Counted from the stretch's first letter, positions 36,224 through 45,407 are shown. The stretch: DNA of 64,000 bases from Rhodocyclales bacterium (GCA_003105015.1 PQAF01000003.1:1-64000); one strand, 5' to 3'. Numbers and translations are program-made. Notes: generated by a model not told the origin, from the sequence alone.

Positions 36224-36709
36224 ATGCCGTCTTTCGATATCGTTTCCGAAGTCAACCAGGTCGAGCTGCGCAATGCGGTCGAGCAATCGAACAAGGAAAT
36301 CGCCAACCGCTTCGACTTCAAGGGTTCCGATGCCCGCATCGAGCAGGGTGAGGGCACGCTGACCCTTTTCGCTGATGACGAGTTCAAGCTTGAGCAGGTC
36401 TACGACGTGCTGACCGCCAAGCTGGCCAAGCGCAACGTCGATGTGCGCTACCTCGATCGCGGCGACATCGACAAGGTGGGCGGCAACAAGGTCAAGCAGG
36501 TGGTGACGGTCAAGGAGGGCGTCGCCGGCGAGCTGGCCAAGAAGATCGTCAAGGTCATCAAGGACAGCAAGCTCAAGGCACAGGCCAGCATCCAGGGCGA
36601 GGCGGTGCGCGTCTCCGGCGCCAAGAAGGACGTGCTGCAGGAGGCCATTGCGCTGGTGCGGAAATCCGTCACCGACGTGCCGCTGCAGTTCAACAACTTC
36701 CGTGACTGA
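36224..36709 (+). CDS. YajQ-family nucleotide-binding protein
   Basis: A 161-residue protein of the UPF0234/YajQ family, with two RNA-recognition-like folds. It opens [19 protein letters not shown] and [13 protein letters not shown], and ends in [13 protein letters not shown] and PLQFNNFRD. Xanthomonas YajQ binds cyclic di-GMP; whether this one does is not visible. It is convergent with the amidotransferase gene, with no gap. Confidence 0.95.
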   Translation: MPSFDIVSEVNQVELRNAVEQSNKEIANRFDFKGSDARIEQGEGTLTLFADDEFKLEQVYDVLTAKLAKRNVDVRYLDRGDIDKVGGNKVKQVVTVKEGVAGELAKKIVKVIKDSKLKAQASIQGEAVRVSGAKKDVLQEAIALVRKSVTDVPLQFNNFRD

Positions 36710-37417
36710 TCAATCCCTTTTCAGGCCGGCGATCCACCGCGAGTAGATGCGGTCGGCGACGGCGTTGAGTGCCGCCACCCTCGGCGCCATGCCGGCCAGC
36801 ATCGCCTCCGGCGCCTGCACCGCCGGGCTGTCTGAAGCGGCGATCTCGGCGGCGCCGTCAGCGCACCACTGCCGGATCATCTCCACCGTCATCTCGACAT
36901 GGCACTGCATGCCGAAGACCTTGCCCAGCGCATAGGCTTGGTTGGCACAATGCGCGCTTTCCAGCAAACGAGTCGCCCCGGGGGGGATGCTGAAGGTCTC
37001 GCCGTGCCAGTGGAAGGTCTCGAAGCCGGCGAGGTCGCCGAACCAGTCGCGCGCAGCCTTGTTTTCCAGCACCCGCACCGGCCCCCAGCCGATTTCCTTG
37101 ATCGGATTGCGCGTGACCGTGCCGCCAAGGGCTTTGGCGATGAGCTGGCCGCCGAGGCAATGGCCGAGCACCGGCAGGTCGGCGGCGACGGCGGCGCGGA
37201 TCAGCGCACACGATTGTGCAATCCAGGGCAGCGGGTCATTGACGCTCATCGGGCCGCCCATGAAGACCAGCCCGGAGAAGTTGCCGACGCCGTCAGGGAC
37301 GGGCTCCCGCTGGTCGACGCGGATAAGCGTCCAGGGGATCGAGTGGCGGTCGAGGAATGTGGCAAAATAGCCCGGTCCCTCGGTTCGGAAATGGCGGAAG
37401 ATGGCGATGGGATTCAC
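36710..37417 (-). CDS. Class I glutamine amidotransferase-like protein
   Basis: A 235-residue single-domain protein resembling the glutaminase half of GMP synthase. The catalytic Cys is in LGHCLGGQLIAKALGG (about 83-98), and the His is in FGMQCHVEMT with a Glu two residues on. There is no synthetase domain. Relatives act on free gamma-glutamyl compounds or polyamine pathways; the substrate is not determinable. I start at GTG 37417 (encoding NPIAIFRHFRTEGPG after the initiator), where the fold begins; an ATG at 37477 would add 20 residues. It overlaps the start of the divergent protease gene. Confidence 0.82.
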   Translation of the reverse strand: MNPIAIFRHFRTEGPGYFATFLDRHSIPWTLIRVDQREPVPDGVGNFSGLVFMGGPMSVNDPLPWIAQSCALIRAAVAADLPVLGHCLGGQLIAKALGGTVTRNPIKEIGWGPVRVLENKAARDWFGDLAGFETFHWHGETFSIPPGATRLLESAHCANQAYALGKVFGMQCHVEMTVEMIRQWCADGAAEIAASDSPAVQAPEAMLAGMAPRVAALNAVADRIYSRWIAGLKRD

Positions 37418-38078
37418 GTTGAGAAGAGTATTGGCAAGTCGGGTAGTGCATTCTAGCCTGCCTGTGATGTATTGCATCCTTGCCGCCTTCCCGGCCTGGG
37501 CCGCGGACGTCGGCCTGGTCGGCCTGTTTCCCGGCAAGGCAGTGCTGGTCGTCGACGGCGGCGTGCCGCGCACGGTGCCAGTCGGCGGAAGTGTCGGCGG
37601 CGTCAAGCTGATTGCCGTGAGCGAGAATAGTGCCACGGTCGAGATTTCCGGCAAGCGCCAGCGCCTGGCTATCGGCCAGCATGCCCATGCCGGCGGCGAT
37701 GGCGGCGGCGCCCAGTCGACCAGCCTGACGGCGGATGGCCGTGGCCATTTCATCACCACCGGCACGGTCAACGGCGCGACTGTCCGCTTCATGGTGGACA
37801 CTGGCGCCACCAGCGTGGCCCTGGGGGCCTCCGATGCGCGCCGCGCCAACGTGAATCTCGCCAACGGCCGGCCGATCTTGGTGCAGACGGCGAATGGCGT
37901 TACCCAGGCCTGGCTGGTCACGCTCAACAGCGTGCGCATCGGCGACGTCACCCTGAACGAGGTCGAGGGCACGGTGCACCAGCAGGACATGCCGATGGCC
38001 CTGCTCGGCATGAGCTTCCTCAACCGCATGGAAATGAAGCGCGACGGCCAGACCATGACGCTGCGCAAGCGCTACTGA
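37407..38078 (+). CDS. Retropepsin-like aspartic protease (TIGR02281 type), exported
   Basis: A 223-residue protein with an N-terminal signal (about 1-32, cut after AWA) and a single retroviral-type aspartic protease domain in the C-terminal half. The catalytic motif is FMVDTGATSVAL, followed by ALLGMSFLNRM. Such proteins would dimerise like HIV protease; their bacterial substrates are unknown. I chose the ATG at 37407 because GGAAG lies six bases upstream. The start lies inside the first codons of the divergent amidotransferase gene. Confidence 0.82.
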   Translation: MGFTLRRVLASRVVHSSLPVMYCILAAFPAWAADVGLVGLFPGKAVLVVDGGVPRTVPVGGSVGGVKLIAVSENSATVEISGKRQRLAIGQHAHAGGDGGGAQSTSLTADGRGHFITTGTVNGATVRFMVDTGATSVALGASDARRANVNLANGRPILVQTANGVTQAWLVTLNSVRIGDVTLNEVEGTVHQQDMPMALLGMSFLNRMEMKRDGQTMTLRKRY

Positions 38079-38079
38079 A

Positions 38080-38697
38080 TTGAACGCCCAGCCGCAACTT
38101 CCCAGGCAAGAGGCCATCGCGCCGACGGTGGACTGGCTGCGGCAGCGCCTTGCCGGACCGCGCCGGTTGCTGCCGGTTGAAGAGGACGCCGTCCCGCAGG
38201 GGCTGACTCCTGCCGCGGTGCTGGTGCCGGTCATCGAGCGGCCGGAAGGCCTGACCGTGCTGTTTACCCAGCGCACCGCCCACCTCAACGATCATGCCGG
38301 CCAAGTGAGCTTCCCCGGCGGGCGCTGCGAGCGTACCGATGCCTCGCCGGTGTTTACGGCCTTGCGTGAAACCGAGGAGGAGATCGGTCTTGCCCGCAAC
38401 CTGATCGAAGTGCTCGGGCTTCTGCCCGAATACCGCACCGGCACCGGTTTCAGCGTGACGCCGGTTGTCGGCCTGGTGCGGCCGCCTTTCGCGCTCAACC
38501 CGGACAGCTTCGAAGTGGCCGAGGTGTTCGAGACGCCCCTGGCCTTCCTGCTCGATCCGGCCAACCACCAGCGCCACAGCATGGAGATCGCCGGCATCGT
38601 GCGCCATTATTACGCCATGCCCTACGAGGGCTATTTCATCTGGGGCGCCACCGCCGGCATGCTGGTGAGCCTGTACCGCCTGCTCTACGGCGAGTAA
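38080..38697 (+). CDS. CoA pyrophosphatase-type NUDIX hydrolase
   Basis: A 205-residue cytoplasmic protein. TQRTAHLNDHAGQVSFPGGR (about 64-83) is the UPF0035/CoA-specific motif, preceding a NUDIX box ending ALRETEEEIGL. In the NUDIX box the first conserved Glu is Asp (RTDASPV), as is usual in this subfamily. It would hydrolyse CoA or its oxidised forms. The start is TTG at 38080, one base after the protease stop; no ATG or GTG fits better. Confidence 0.85.
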   Translation: MNAQPQLPRQEAIAPTVDWLRQRLAGPRRLLPVEEDAVPQGLTPAAVLVPVIERPEGLTVLFTQRTAHLNDHAGQVSFPGGRCERTDASPVFTALRETEEEIGLARNLIEVLGLLPEYRTGTGFSVTPVVGLVRPPFALNPDSFEVAEVFETPLAFLLDPANHQRHSMEIAGIVRHYYAMPYEGYFIWGATAGMLVSLYRLLYGE

Positions 38698-38744
38698 TGC
38701 GATAATCGGGCTGTTTCCTCCGTCGTGCCGCTTTCGCGCTTTTC

Positions 38745-39668
38745 ATGACCGTCATCTCCCTCATCGTCGTCCTGCTGCTGGAGCAGGTGCGTCCTCTCGC
38801 CGAGCGCAAGGTGGTCGCCGTGCCGCTGTCGCATTACGCACGCTTCTTCGAGGGGCACTTCAACGACGGCCAGGAGCGTCACGGCATGATCGCCTGGCTG
38901 CTGGCCGTGCTGCCGGCGACGATCGCCTGTGCCGCCGTCTATCTGGCGCTGATGGCGGTGAATCCGCTGCTCGGCTTCGTCTGGAACGTGGCGATCCTCT
39001 ATCTGGCGCTGGGCTTCCGCCAGTTCAGCCACTACTACACCGACATCCACCTGGCCCTGCGCATGGGCGAGACGGAACGCGCCCGCGTCCTCCTCGGCGA
39101 GTGGCGCGGTCGTTCGGCCGATGGCCTCAACGCCACCGAGATCGCCCGCCTGGCGATGGAGGAGGCGCTGGTCGCCTCGCACCGACATGTCTTTGCCGTG
39201 GTGGTCTGGTTTGTCCTGCTGCCCGGGCCAGCCGGCGCCCTCATGTACCGCCTGGCCTATTATTTTTCCCGGCACTGGGGGGCGCGGCGCGACGCCGAGT
39301 TTGGCGCTTTCGGCCGTTTTGCCGACCGGGCCTTTGCCGTCATCGACTGGCTGCCGGTGCGCATCACGGCGTCCTTCTTCGCCATCGTCGGCGATTTCGA
39401 GGATGCAGTTTATTGCTGGCGCACCCAGGCGGCGCGCTGGCCGGACGAGGCAGCGGGTATACTGCTGGCAAGCGGTGCCGGCGCGCTGGGCGTGCGCCTG
39501 GGACTGCCGATCATCGAATCGGGCGAAGTCACGGAAAGACCCGAGCTGGGGTTGGGAGAGGAGGCCGACGCCGATTTCATGCAGAGCGGAATCGGGCTGG
39601 TCTGGCGCACATTGGTGCTCTGTCTGTTGTTGCTGGCGCTGCTGGGCATTGCCAGTTGGGCAGGTTGA
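38745..39668 (+). CDS. CobD/CbiB-family membrane protein
   Basis: A 307-residue protein with four to five transmembrane helices (about 2-12, 48-68, 72-92, 165-185, 285-305) and the family's SHYYTDIHLALRMGE and DWLPVRITASFFAIVGDFEDA blocks. CbiB makes adenosylcobinamide phosphate, but betaproteobacteria often carry this divergent form outside cobalamin clusters, and no other cob genes are here. The name is by family only; the AmpE-like role is the alternative. Confidence 0.75.
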   Translation: MTVISLIVVLLLEQVRPLAERKVVAVPLSHYARFFEGHFNDGQERHGMIAWLLAVLPATIACAAVYLALMAVNPLLGFVWNVAILYLALGFRQFSHYYTDIHLALRMGETERARVLLGEWRGRSADGLNATEIARLAMEEALVASHRHVFAVVVWFVLLPGPAGALMYRLAYYFSRHWGARRDAEFGAFGRFADRAFAVIDWLPVRITASFFAIVGDFEDAVYCWRTQAARWPDEAAGILLASGAGALGVRLGLPIIESGEVTERPELGLGEEADADFMQSGIGLVWRTLVLCLLLLALLGIASWAG

Positions 39669-39689
39669 TTTCCTTTCAGGAGTAGCGAA

Positions 39690-40877
39690 ATGGCTGATAA
39701 AAGAGAAGTGGTGGTACTGAGCGCCGTGCGCAGCGCGGTGGGCACCTTCAACGGCGCGCTGGCCGGCATGGAGCCGGCCGAGCTTGGCGGCGTGGTGTTC
39801 AAGGAGGCGATTGCCCGTTCCGGCGTGGATCCGAAGCAGATTGGCTTTGCCACGGTCGGCAATTGCATTCCGACCGAATCGCGCTATGCCTATGTGGCGC
39901 GGGTGTCGACCATCCAGGCCGGCATGTCGATGGACTCGGTGGCGTTCGCGGTCAACCGCCTGTGCGGCTCGTCGCAGCAGGCCATCGTCAGCTCGGCACA
40001 GGCCATCCTGCTCGGCGATGCCGATTTCGCGCTCGGCGGCGGCGTCGAGGTGATGTCGCGCGGCGCCTACCTGATGCCGACGCTGCGCTCGGGTGCGCGC
40101 ATGGGCGACACCCAGGCGATCGACGCCATGGTCGCCGTGCTGACCGATCCTTTCGGCGTCGGCCACATGGGCATCACCGCCGAGAACCTGGCGGTCAAGC
40201 ACGGCATCGGGCGCGAGCAGCAGGATGCCTTCGCCGTCGAATCGCAGAACCGCGCGGCGAAGGCCATTGCCGAGGGCCGCTTCAAGTCGCAGATCGCGCC
40301 GATCACCCTGAAGACGCGCAAGGGCGACGTGGTGTTCGACACCGACGAGCATCCGCGCGCCGGCACGACAATGGAAACACTGGCCAAGATGAAGCCGGCT
40401 TTCAAGAAGGACGGCACGGTGACGGCCGGCAACGCCTCGGGCATCAACGATGCCGCCGCCGCGCTGATCCTTGCCGATGCCGCCAAGGCGGCCGCCGGCG
40501 GCCACAAGCCGATCGCGCGCCTGGTTGCCTACGCCATCGCCGGCGTGCCCAACGACGTCATGGGCGAGGGCCCGATTCCGTCGACCAAGGTCGCCCTGCA
40601 GAAGGCCGGCTTGACGCTCGACAAGATCGACCTGATCGAATCGAATGAAGCCTTCGCCGTGCAGTCGCTGACCGTCGCCAAGGGCCTCGGTTTCGATCCG
40701 GCCAGGACCAACGTCAATGGCGGCGCCATCGCACTGGGCCACCCAGTCGGCGCCACCGGCGCGGTGATCGTCACCAAGCTGCTGCACGAGCTGATCCGCA
40801 GCAACGGCCGCTACGGCATTGCCACCATGTGCATCGGCGGCGGCCAGGGCATCACGACGATCTGGGAGCGCATCTAA
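39690..40877 (+). CDS. Acetyl-CoA acetyltransferase / beta-ketothiolase, BktB-like
   Basis: Thiolase condensing or cleaving acyl-CoA units. The 395-residue protein has Cys92 in NRLCGSSQQA, His in GGAIALGHPVGATGA and the second Cys in CIGGGQGI. It is closer to BktB of Cupriavidus than to FadA in the PFGVGHMGITAENLA and DTDEHPRAGTTMETLAKMKP regions. The usual Leu in the active-site motif (CGSGLQA) is Gln here. Roles in polyhydroxyalkanoate synthesis or beta-oxidation are both possible; no phaB or phaC is nearby. Confidence 0.92.
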   Translation: MADKREVVVLSAVRSAVGTFNGALAGMEPAELGGVVFKEAIARSGVDPKQIGFATVGNCIPTESRYAYVARVSTIQAGMSMDSVAFAVNRLCGSSQQAIVSSAQAILLGDADFALGGGVEVMSRGAYLMPTLRSGARMGDTQAIDAMVAVLTDPFGVGHMGITAENLAVKHGIGREQQDAFAVESQNRAAKAIAEGRFKSQIAPITLKTRKGDVVFDTDEHPRAGTTMETLAKMKPAFKKDGTVTAGNASGINDAAAALILADAAKAAAGGHKPIARLVAYAIAGVPNDVMGEGPIPSTKVALQKAGLTLDKIDLIESNEAFAVQSLTVAKGLGFDPARTNVNGGAIALGHPVGATGAVIVTKLLHELIRSNGRYGIATMCIGGGQGITTIWERI

Positions 40878-40909
40878 CCGGCTTCGGTGCCGCGACAGCG
40901 GCAACCCGC

Positions 40910-40937
40910 AAAAAGCCCGCCGCATGGCGGGCTTTTT
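40910..40937. terminator. Bidirectional terminator between thiolase and MBL genes
   Basis: AAAAAGCCCGCC (40910-40921), loop GCAT, GGCGGGCTTTTT (40926-40937): a perfect stem, serving both convergent genes. Confidence 0.92.
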
Positions 40938-40945
40938 GTTGTGCC

Positions 40946-41917
40946 TCAGAAACGCACGCTGTCGCCGTTGCCGAGATGGCAGGTGTCCATCGAGCCGCCG
41001 CGCCCGCTGCCGCCGACCACCGGATAGCCGAGCTCGCGCATCAGCGCCACGGCCTCGGCGCCGGTGCAGTGGTTGGCGGCGATCTTGCGGAAGCCATAGC
41101 GGCCGAGGGCCCGCACGATGCCTGCCTGCTCCTCAGTCATCCCTGAGAAGGGTGCGATGTGCAGGCCGCCGTAGAGGCCGTAGGCCTGGCTGCCGCCCTC
41201 CAGATGCGCGGCGGCGTAGTCGACCAGGCTCAGCACGCCCTGGTGGCAGCAGCCGGTGATGCAGACCAGGCCCTGGCCGGCGACGTTGGCGTAGAGCGAC
41301 TGTTCGCCGCGGATGTCGAGCAGGATCGGCAGGTCGAAGGTGACCGAGGCGATGCCCTCCAGCAGGCGATGCACGCCGCCCGGCAGCATGCGTACGACGG
41401 TGCCGCGGTGCGGCACGCGGTTCGCGATGCCGGCAGCGGGAAAAGTGCCGCCGCGCAGCCAGGCAAGGCCTTCCTCGCGCAGCGTGCCCGGCACCAGGAT
41501 GGGAATCTCCGGCGCCAGGCGTAGCACCGCCTCGATGCCCCAGAAGTGGTCGAGGTGCTCGTGGCTGAGGAAAAGGAAGTCGATACCGCCGTCGCGCAGC
41601 AGGCGGTCGACACCTGTGGCGCGGAAGCGCTCCGCCATGTATTCCGGATTCCAGCCGGCGTCCAGGAGAATGCGGCGGATGCTGCCATCCAGCCCCTCGA
41701 TTTCGATCAGCGAGCAGCTGCCGGCGGCATTCTCCGGATCGAAGCGGATGTCCCACTGACAGGCCGCAGGACCGCCGCCGGCCTTCATCTCCGCCATCAT
41801 GCGCGGCGTGTCCCACCAACCGACTTCCGAGACGGCGGTGACCGTCACCGCACGGCAGGCGCCGATGGCGAGCGGCTTGCCCGCGGCGGGGACGAGGGGC
41901 TGGCGTGCTTCGATCAT
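40946..41917 (-). CDS. Metallo-beta-lactamase-fold hydrolase, dihydropterin-synthase-like
   Basis: A 323-residue MBL protein with the metal site FLSHEHLDHFWG (HxHxDH, about 112-123), ITGCCHQGVLSLVD and a C-terminal AANHCTGAEAV. This arrangement matches the family annotated as 7,8-dihydropterin-6-methyl-4-aminobenzene-phosphate synthase-like. The substrate is unassigned. A folate-type pterin dehydratase gene (43449) lies in the same gene cluster, which may be coincidence. The start overlaps the TRIC gene stop (ATGA). Confidence 0.82.
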   Translation of the reverse strand: MIEARQPLVPAAGKPLAIGACRAVTVTAVSEVGWWDTPRMMAEMKAGGGPAACQWDIRFDPENAAGSCSLIEIEGLDGSIRRILLDAGWNPEYMAERFRATGVDRLLRDGGIDFLFLSHEHLDHFWGIEAVLRLAPEIPILVPGTLREEGLAWLRGGTFPAAGIANRVPHRGTVVRMLPGGVHRLLEGIASVTFDLPILLDIRGEQSLYANVAGQGLVCITGCCHQGVLSLVDYAAAHLEGGSQAYGLYGGLHIAPFSGMTEEQAGIVRALGRYGFRKIAANHCTGAEAVALMRELGYPVVGGSGRGGSMDTCHLGNGDSVRF

Positions 41918-42528
41918 TTGCGCTCCGAGTAGGTGGGCAGGGTGATGCGGAAGGCCATGGCGAGCAGGCGCACGGCGAGGACGATCGCCATGCCGCTCCA
42001 GGTGGCGGCGACTTCGGACACCCCGAGCGCCTGCAGGCCGATCAGCGCCAGTGCGCCGGCAAAGGCTGCGGAGGCATAGAGCTCGCCGCGCACGAAGACC
42101 AGCGGCACCTGGTTGCAGAGCACGTCGCGCAGCACGCCGCCGACGACGCCGGTGATGACGCCGAGCAGGCAGGCCACCAGCCAGGGCGCCTGCCATTCCA
42201 GCGCGACCTGCGTGCCGACGATGGTGAACAGCGCCAGGCCGACCGCATCCGGGATCAGGAACAGGCGCGGCGGCAGGCGCAGGCCGCGCACGGCGAAGAA
42301 GACGACAAGCGTCGTCGCCAGCGCGACGACGAGGTAGGTCTGGTCGCCGATCCAGAACACCCGGCGGTCCAGCAGGAGGTCGCGCACCGTGCCGCCGCCC
42401 AGCGCGGTGGCGCTGCCGACCATGACCACGCCGACGAGGTCCATCTGCTTGCGGCCGGCATCGAGCACGCCGGTCAGGGCATTCACCGCGACGGCGGCCA
42501 GGCCGATCCAGTAGAGGAGGTTTTCCAT
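41914..42528 (-). CDS. TRIC-family (YadS/YicG) trimeric cation channel
   Basis: A 204-residue inner-membrane protein with seven predicted helices in two repeats of the UPF0126/TRIC domain (VNALTGVLDAGRKQMDLVGV with ALGGGTVRDLLLDR in the first, and GVITGVVGGVLRDVLCNQVPLVF in the second). Prokaryotic TRIC channels conduct K+; the physiological role is unknown. It is translationally coupled to the MBL gene. Confidence 0.9.
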   Translation of the reverse strand: MENLLYWIGLAAVAVNALTGVLDAGRKQMDLVGVVMVGSATALGGGTVRDLLLDRRVFWIGDQTYLVVALATTLVVFFAVRGLRLPPRLFLIPDAVGLALFTIVGTQVALEWQAPWLVACLLGVITGVVGGVLRDVLCNQVPLVFVRGELYASAAFAGALALIGLQALGVSEVAATWSGMAIVLAVRLLAMAFRITLPTYSERK

Positions 42529-42582
42529 GCTGGGGCGAGTGTAGCGGTTTCGCCGCCGTGCTGCAGCGGCTGACTTTTCCCA

Positions 42583-43452
42583 TCACTTTCCGCTGGAGGC
42601 GCAGAGGGCGTGGTACTGCTCGAGCCGGCGCGGCGAGATGCCGCCGGCGGCGACGGCGGCGCGCAGGGCGCAGTCGGGCTCGCGGTCGTGGCGGCAGTCG
42701 CGGAAGCGGCATTTGTCGAGATGCGGATGGAACTCGCGGAAGCCCTGCTCGATCTCGGCGCGGCTGAGGTGGGCCAGGCCGAATTCCTGCATGCCGGGGC
42801 TGTCGATGAGGCTGGTGTCCGCGTCCAGGCGGTAAAGTCGGGCGTGGGTGGTGGTGTGCTTGCCGGAGTCGAGCGCCTCGGAGATCTCGCGCACGGCGGC
42901 CTGCGCTTCGGGCAGCAGGGCGTTGATCAGGGTGGACTTTCCCATGCCGGACTGCCCCACCAGCACGCTGCACTGCCCGGCAAGGTGCGGGCGTAGCGCC
43001 TCCGCGCCCTGCTTTGCGCTCAGCTCGATCACCGGATAGCCGAGGTCGCGGAAAGGTGCGAGTTGCCGCCGCGCCGCCTCGAGGCGGTCGGCGAGGTCGG
43101 TCTTGTTCAGCACGATCATCACGCGCAGGTGCTGCTGCTCGGCGGCGACGATGCAGCGCGTGACCAACTCGTCGCTGAAGCTCGGCTCGGTGGCGACGAC
43201 GATGACCGCCTGCGTGGCGTTGGCGGCGAAGAGCTTCTGGCGGAAGGCGTCGCTGCGGTAGAGGAGGGTGCGGCGTGGCTCAATGGCGCCGATGACGCCA
43301 TGGTCCGGCGCCGACAGTTCCACCTTGACGCGGTCGCCGCAGGCGACGTGGCTCTTCTTGCCGCGCGGGTAGCACAGGGCGAGTCCGCCGCCGTCGAGCG
43401 CGATTTCGTATTGCCGGCCGAAGGCGGCGACGACGGTGCCGGCCTGGCTCAA
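42583..43452 (-). CDS. rsgA: Ribosome small-subunit-dependent GTPase RsgA
   Basis: Circularly permuted GTPase that assists late 30S maturation. The 289-residue protein has an OB-fold N-terminus, then G4 NKTD (in MIVLNKTDLAD), G1 VGQSGMGKSTLIN, G3 IDSPGMQEFG, and a C-terminal zinc cluster C-x4-C-x-H-x5-C (FRDCRHDREPDC). The start is TTG at 43452, overlapping the pcd stop (TTGA); no nearer ATG gives the full OB-fold. Confidence 0.93.
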   Translation of the reverse strand: MSQAGTVVAAFGRQYEIALDGGGLALCYPRGKKSHVACGDRVKVELSAPDHGVIGAIEPRRTLLYRSDAFRQKLFAANATQAVIVVATEPSFSDELVTRCIVAAEQQHLRVMIVLNKTDLADRLEAARRQLAPFRDLGYPVIELSAKQGAEALRPHLAGQCSVLVGQSGMGKSTLINALLPEAQAAVREISEALDSGKHTTTHARLYRLDADTSLIDSPGMQEFGLAHLSRAEIEQGFREFHPHLDKCRFRDCRHDREPDCALRAAVAAGGISPRRLEQYHALCASSGK

Positions 43453-43784
43453 GGGCGGGGCAGCGCTTCGATCTTCGCCGCGCAGATGAGGTCGTTGAGG
43501 GAGATGCCGCCGACGGAGTGCGTCGAATACGCGACGCGGCAGCGGCTGTAGCCGAAGGTGATGTCGGGGTGGTGGTCCTGCTCCTGCGCGATGCGCGCGA
43601 CGGCGTTGGCGAAGGCCAGCGTCGCCTCGTAGCCTGTGAAGTCGAAGGACCTGGCGATGGCTTCGCCGTCCCGCGCCCAGCCGGGCAGCAGGGCAAGGAG
43701 AGCGTCCAGCCGCGCAGCGTCGAGGCGATGGCCGGCGCCGGAGAGCGGCACGCACTGGCCCTGGGCGAGTTCCTCGCGGGTCAT
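43449..43784 (-). CDS. 4a-hydroxytetrahydrobiopterin dehydratase
   Basis: Pterin-4a-carbinolamine dehydratase (PhhB/PCD), which regenerates tetrahydropterin for phenylalanine hydroxylase or acts in pterin-dependent processes. The 111-residue protein has the active-site histidines in QEQDHHPDITFGYSRCRVAY and the late THSVGGISLNDL block. It is translationally coupled to rsgA. No phenylalanine hydroxylase gene is in the window. Confidence 0.93.
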   Translation of the reverse strand: MTREELAQGQCVPLSGAGHRLDAARLDALLALLPGWARDGEAIARSFDFTGYEATLAFANAVARIAQEQDHHPDITFGYSRCRVAYSTHSVGGISLNDLICAAKIEALPRP

Positions 43785-43785
43785 G

Positions 43786-44094
43786 CTACTTGAATTTGTA
43801 GTACTGCCGATTGAGATAAGCGGCGGCATGCTCCTCGTCCTCGGGGAACCAGCCGGCATTCACCTGCGCATTGCAGGCGGCGATGCGCTGCAGCAGCGCC
43901 TTCGGCGTCTGGATCTTGCGGTCGATGCGCGTGTAGATGTCGGAACCGTTGCCGCCGACCAGGCGCTGGTGGCAGGCGACGCACTTGGCATCGTGCAGCT
44001 TCTTGCCTGCCGCGGCGTCGCCCTTGGGAAAGGGCTCGGCCGCCGCCGTCAGCGGCAGCAACAGCAGCAGGAGCGACAGGGAAGTTTTGTTCAT
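43786..44094 (-). CDS. Small exported monohaem cytochrome c
   Basis: A 102-residue precursor with a Sec signal (about 1-19, MNKTSLSLLLLLLPLTAAA) and one haem site CVACH (38-42). The sixth ligand is probably a Met or His that I cannot fix, as no conserved Met follows the site. It may be a periplasmic electron carrier. It lies 9 bp after the M48 protease gene on the same strand. Confidence 0.87.
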   Translation of the reverse strand: MNKTSLSLLLLLLPLTAAAEPFPKGDAAAGKKLHDAKCVACHQRLVGGNGSDIYTRIDRKIQTPKALLQRIAACNAQVNAGWFPEDEEHAAAYLNRQYYKFK

Positions 44095-44103
44095 GGACCT
44101 CTC

Positions 44104-45345
44104 CTACGCGGATTGCAGGCGGGCGATGCGCGCCGCCGCCGGCGGGTGGGAATCGTAGAACGTGGAGTAGAGCGGGTCGGGCGTCAGCGTCGCGGCGTTG
44201 TCGCGGTAGAGCTTGACCAGCGCGGCGACGAGGTCGCCCGCACGGGTTTGTTCGGCGGCGTAGGCATCGGCCTCGTATTCGTGGCGGCGCGACAGCGCGC
44301 TCATCAGCGGCGACAGCGGAAAGGTGAACGCCGGAATCGCCAGCGAGAACAGCACCAGCGCCGGTGCGGTGCCCTGCGAACGCATGCCGAGCCCCTCGTA
44401 GAACCAGGGCGCATCGATCAGGTGGCCCAGCAGCCAGAGGAAGGCGAAGCTCGCCAGCGCCAGCAGGCCGATGCGCTTCCAGACATGGCGGTGCTTGTAG
44501 TGGCCCAGTTCGTGCGCCAGCACCGCCTCGATTTCGGCAGGTGCCAGCTTTTCCAGCAGTGTGTCGAAGAAGACGATGCGCTTGGCCCGGCCGAAGCCGG
44601 TGAAGTAGGCGTTGCCGTGCGCGGAGCGCTTCGAACCATCCATGACGAAGAGTCCGCTCGAGCGGAAGCCGCAGCGCGCCAGCAGCGACTCGATGCGTTC
44701 TTTCAGGGGCGCATCGGCGAGCGGCGTGAATTTGTTGAAGAGCGGCGCGATCACGGTCGGGTAGATGAGCAGGGCCAGCAGGTTGAAGCCGAGCCAGAAC
44801 AGCCAGACGTAGAGCCACCAGTAATCGCCCATCCTTTCCATCAGCCAGAGCACGGCTGCGAGCACCGGCAGGCCGATCAGCGCGCCGAGCAGCGCACCCT
44901 TGGCGAGGTCGACGAGGAACAGGCGCAGGGTCATCTTGTTGAAGCCGAAGCGCGCCTCGATGACGAAGGTGCGATAGAGCGAGAAGGGCAGGTCGACGAC
45001 CGAACTCAGCACGGCGAGGCCGGCGATGAAGGCCAGGCCATGCGCGAGGCCGCCGAGGCCGAGCGTTGTCCAGCCGTCATGCATGGCCTGCAGGAGACCG
45101 CCCAGGGTAAGTGCCAGCACGAAGATTGAGCCGGTTACGACATCCGCCATCGCCAGGCGCGCCCTGGCCGTGGTGTAGTCGGCGGCGCGTTGATGGGCCT
45201 CCAGCGCGATGGCCTCTCGGAAGGCCTTGGGTACGGCATCCCGATGGGCAGCGATATGGCGGACGTGGCGCCGCGCCAGCCACAGGCGCATGGAAGTGGT
45301 CAGGGCAAGGGCGGCGAGAAACAGCGTGGTGAGGGCAGCGGTCAT
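44104..45345 (-). CDS. M48 zinc metalloprotease, Ste24/CAAX-protease type
   Basis: A 413-residue membrane protease with seven predicted helices. The zinc site is HELGH (in EAVLAHELGHYKHRH, about 275-289), with a later Glu in EYEADAYAAEQ. The conserved NAYFTGFG precedes the zinc site. The bacterial homologues degrade misfolded membrane proteins. It is close to orn, divergent by 62 bp. Confidence 0.93.
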   Translation of the reverse strand: MTAALTTLFLAALALTTSMRLWLARRHVRHIAAHRDAVPKAFREAIALEAHQRAADYTTARARLAMADVVTGSIFVLALTLGGLLQAMHDGWTTLGLGGLAHGLAFIAGLAVLSSVVDLPFSLYRTFVIEARFGFNKMTLRLFLVDLAKGALLGALIGLPVLAAVLWLMERMGDYWWLYVWLFWLGFNLLALLIYPTVIAPLFNKFTPLADAPLKERIESLLARCGFRSSGLFVMDGSKRSAHGNAYFTGFGRAKRIVFFDTLLEKLAPAEIEAVLAHELGHYKHRHVWKRIGLLALASFAFLWLLGHLIDAPWFYEGLGMRSQGTAPALVLFSLAIPAFTFPLSPLMSALSRRHEYEADAYAAEQTRAGDLVAALVKLYRDNAATLTPDPLYSTFYDSHPPAAARIARLQSA

Positions 45346-45407
45346 TGTGGGGTCATGGACAGATATGAACTGTGACAGAATGCGGGCTTTCCAGTTCTCG
45401 TCAAATT

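Noticed and set aside
40946..43784. A pterin pathway cluster formed by the MBL hydrolase and the carbinolamine dehydratase
   Set aside because: Only two genes have any pterin link, they are separated by a cation channel and rsgA, and the MBL assignment is by family resemblance only.
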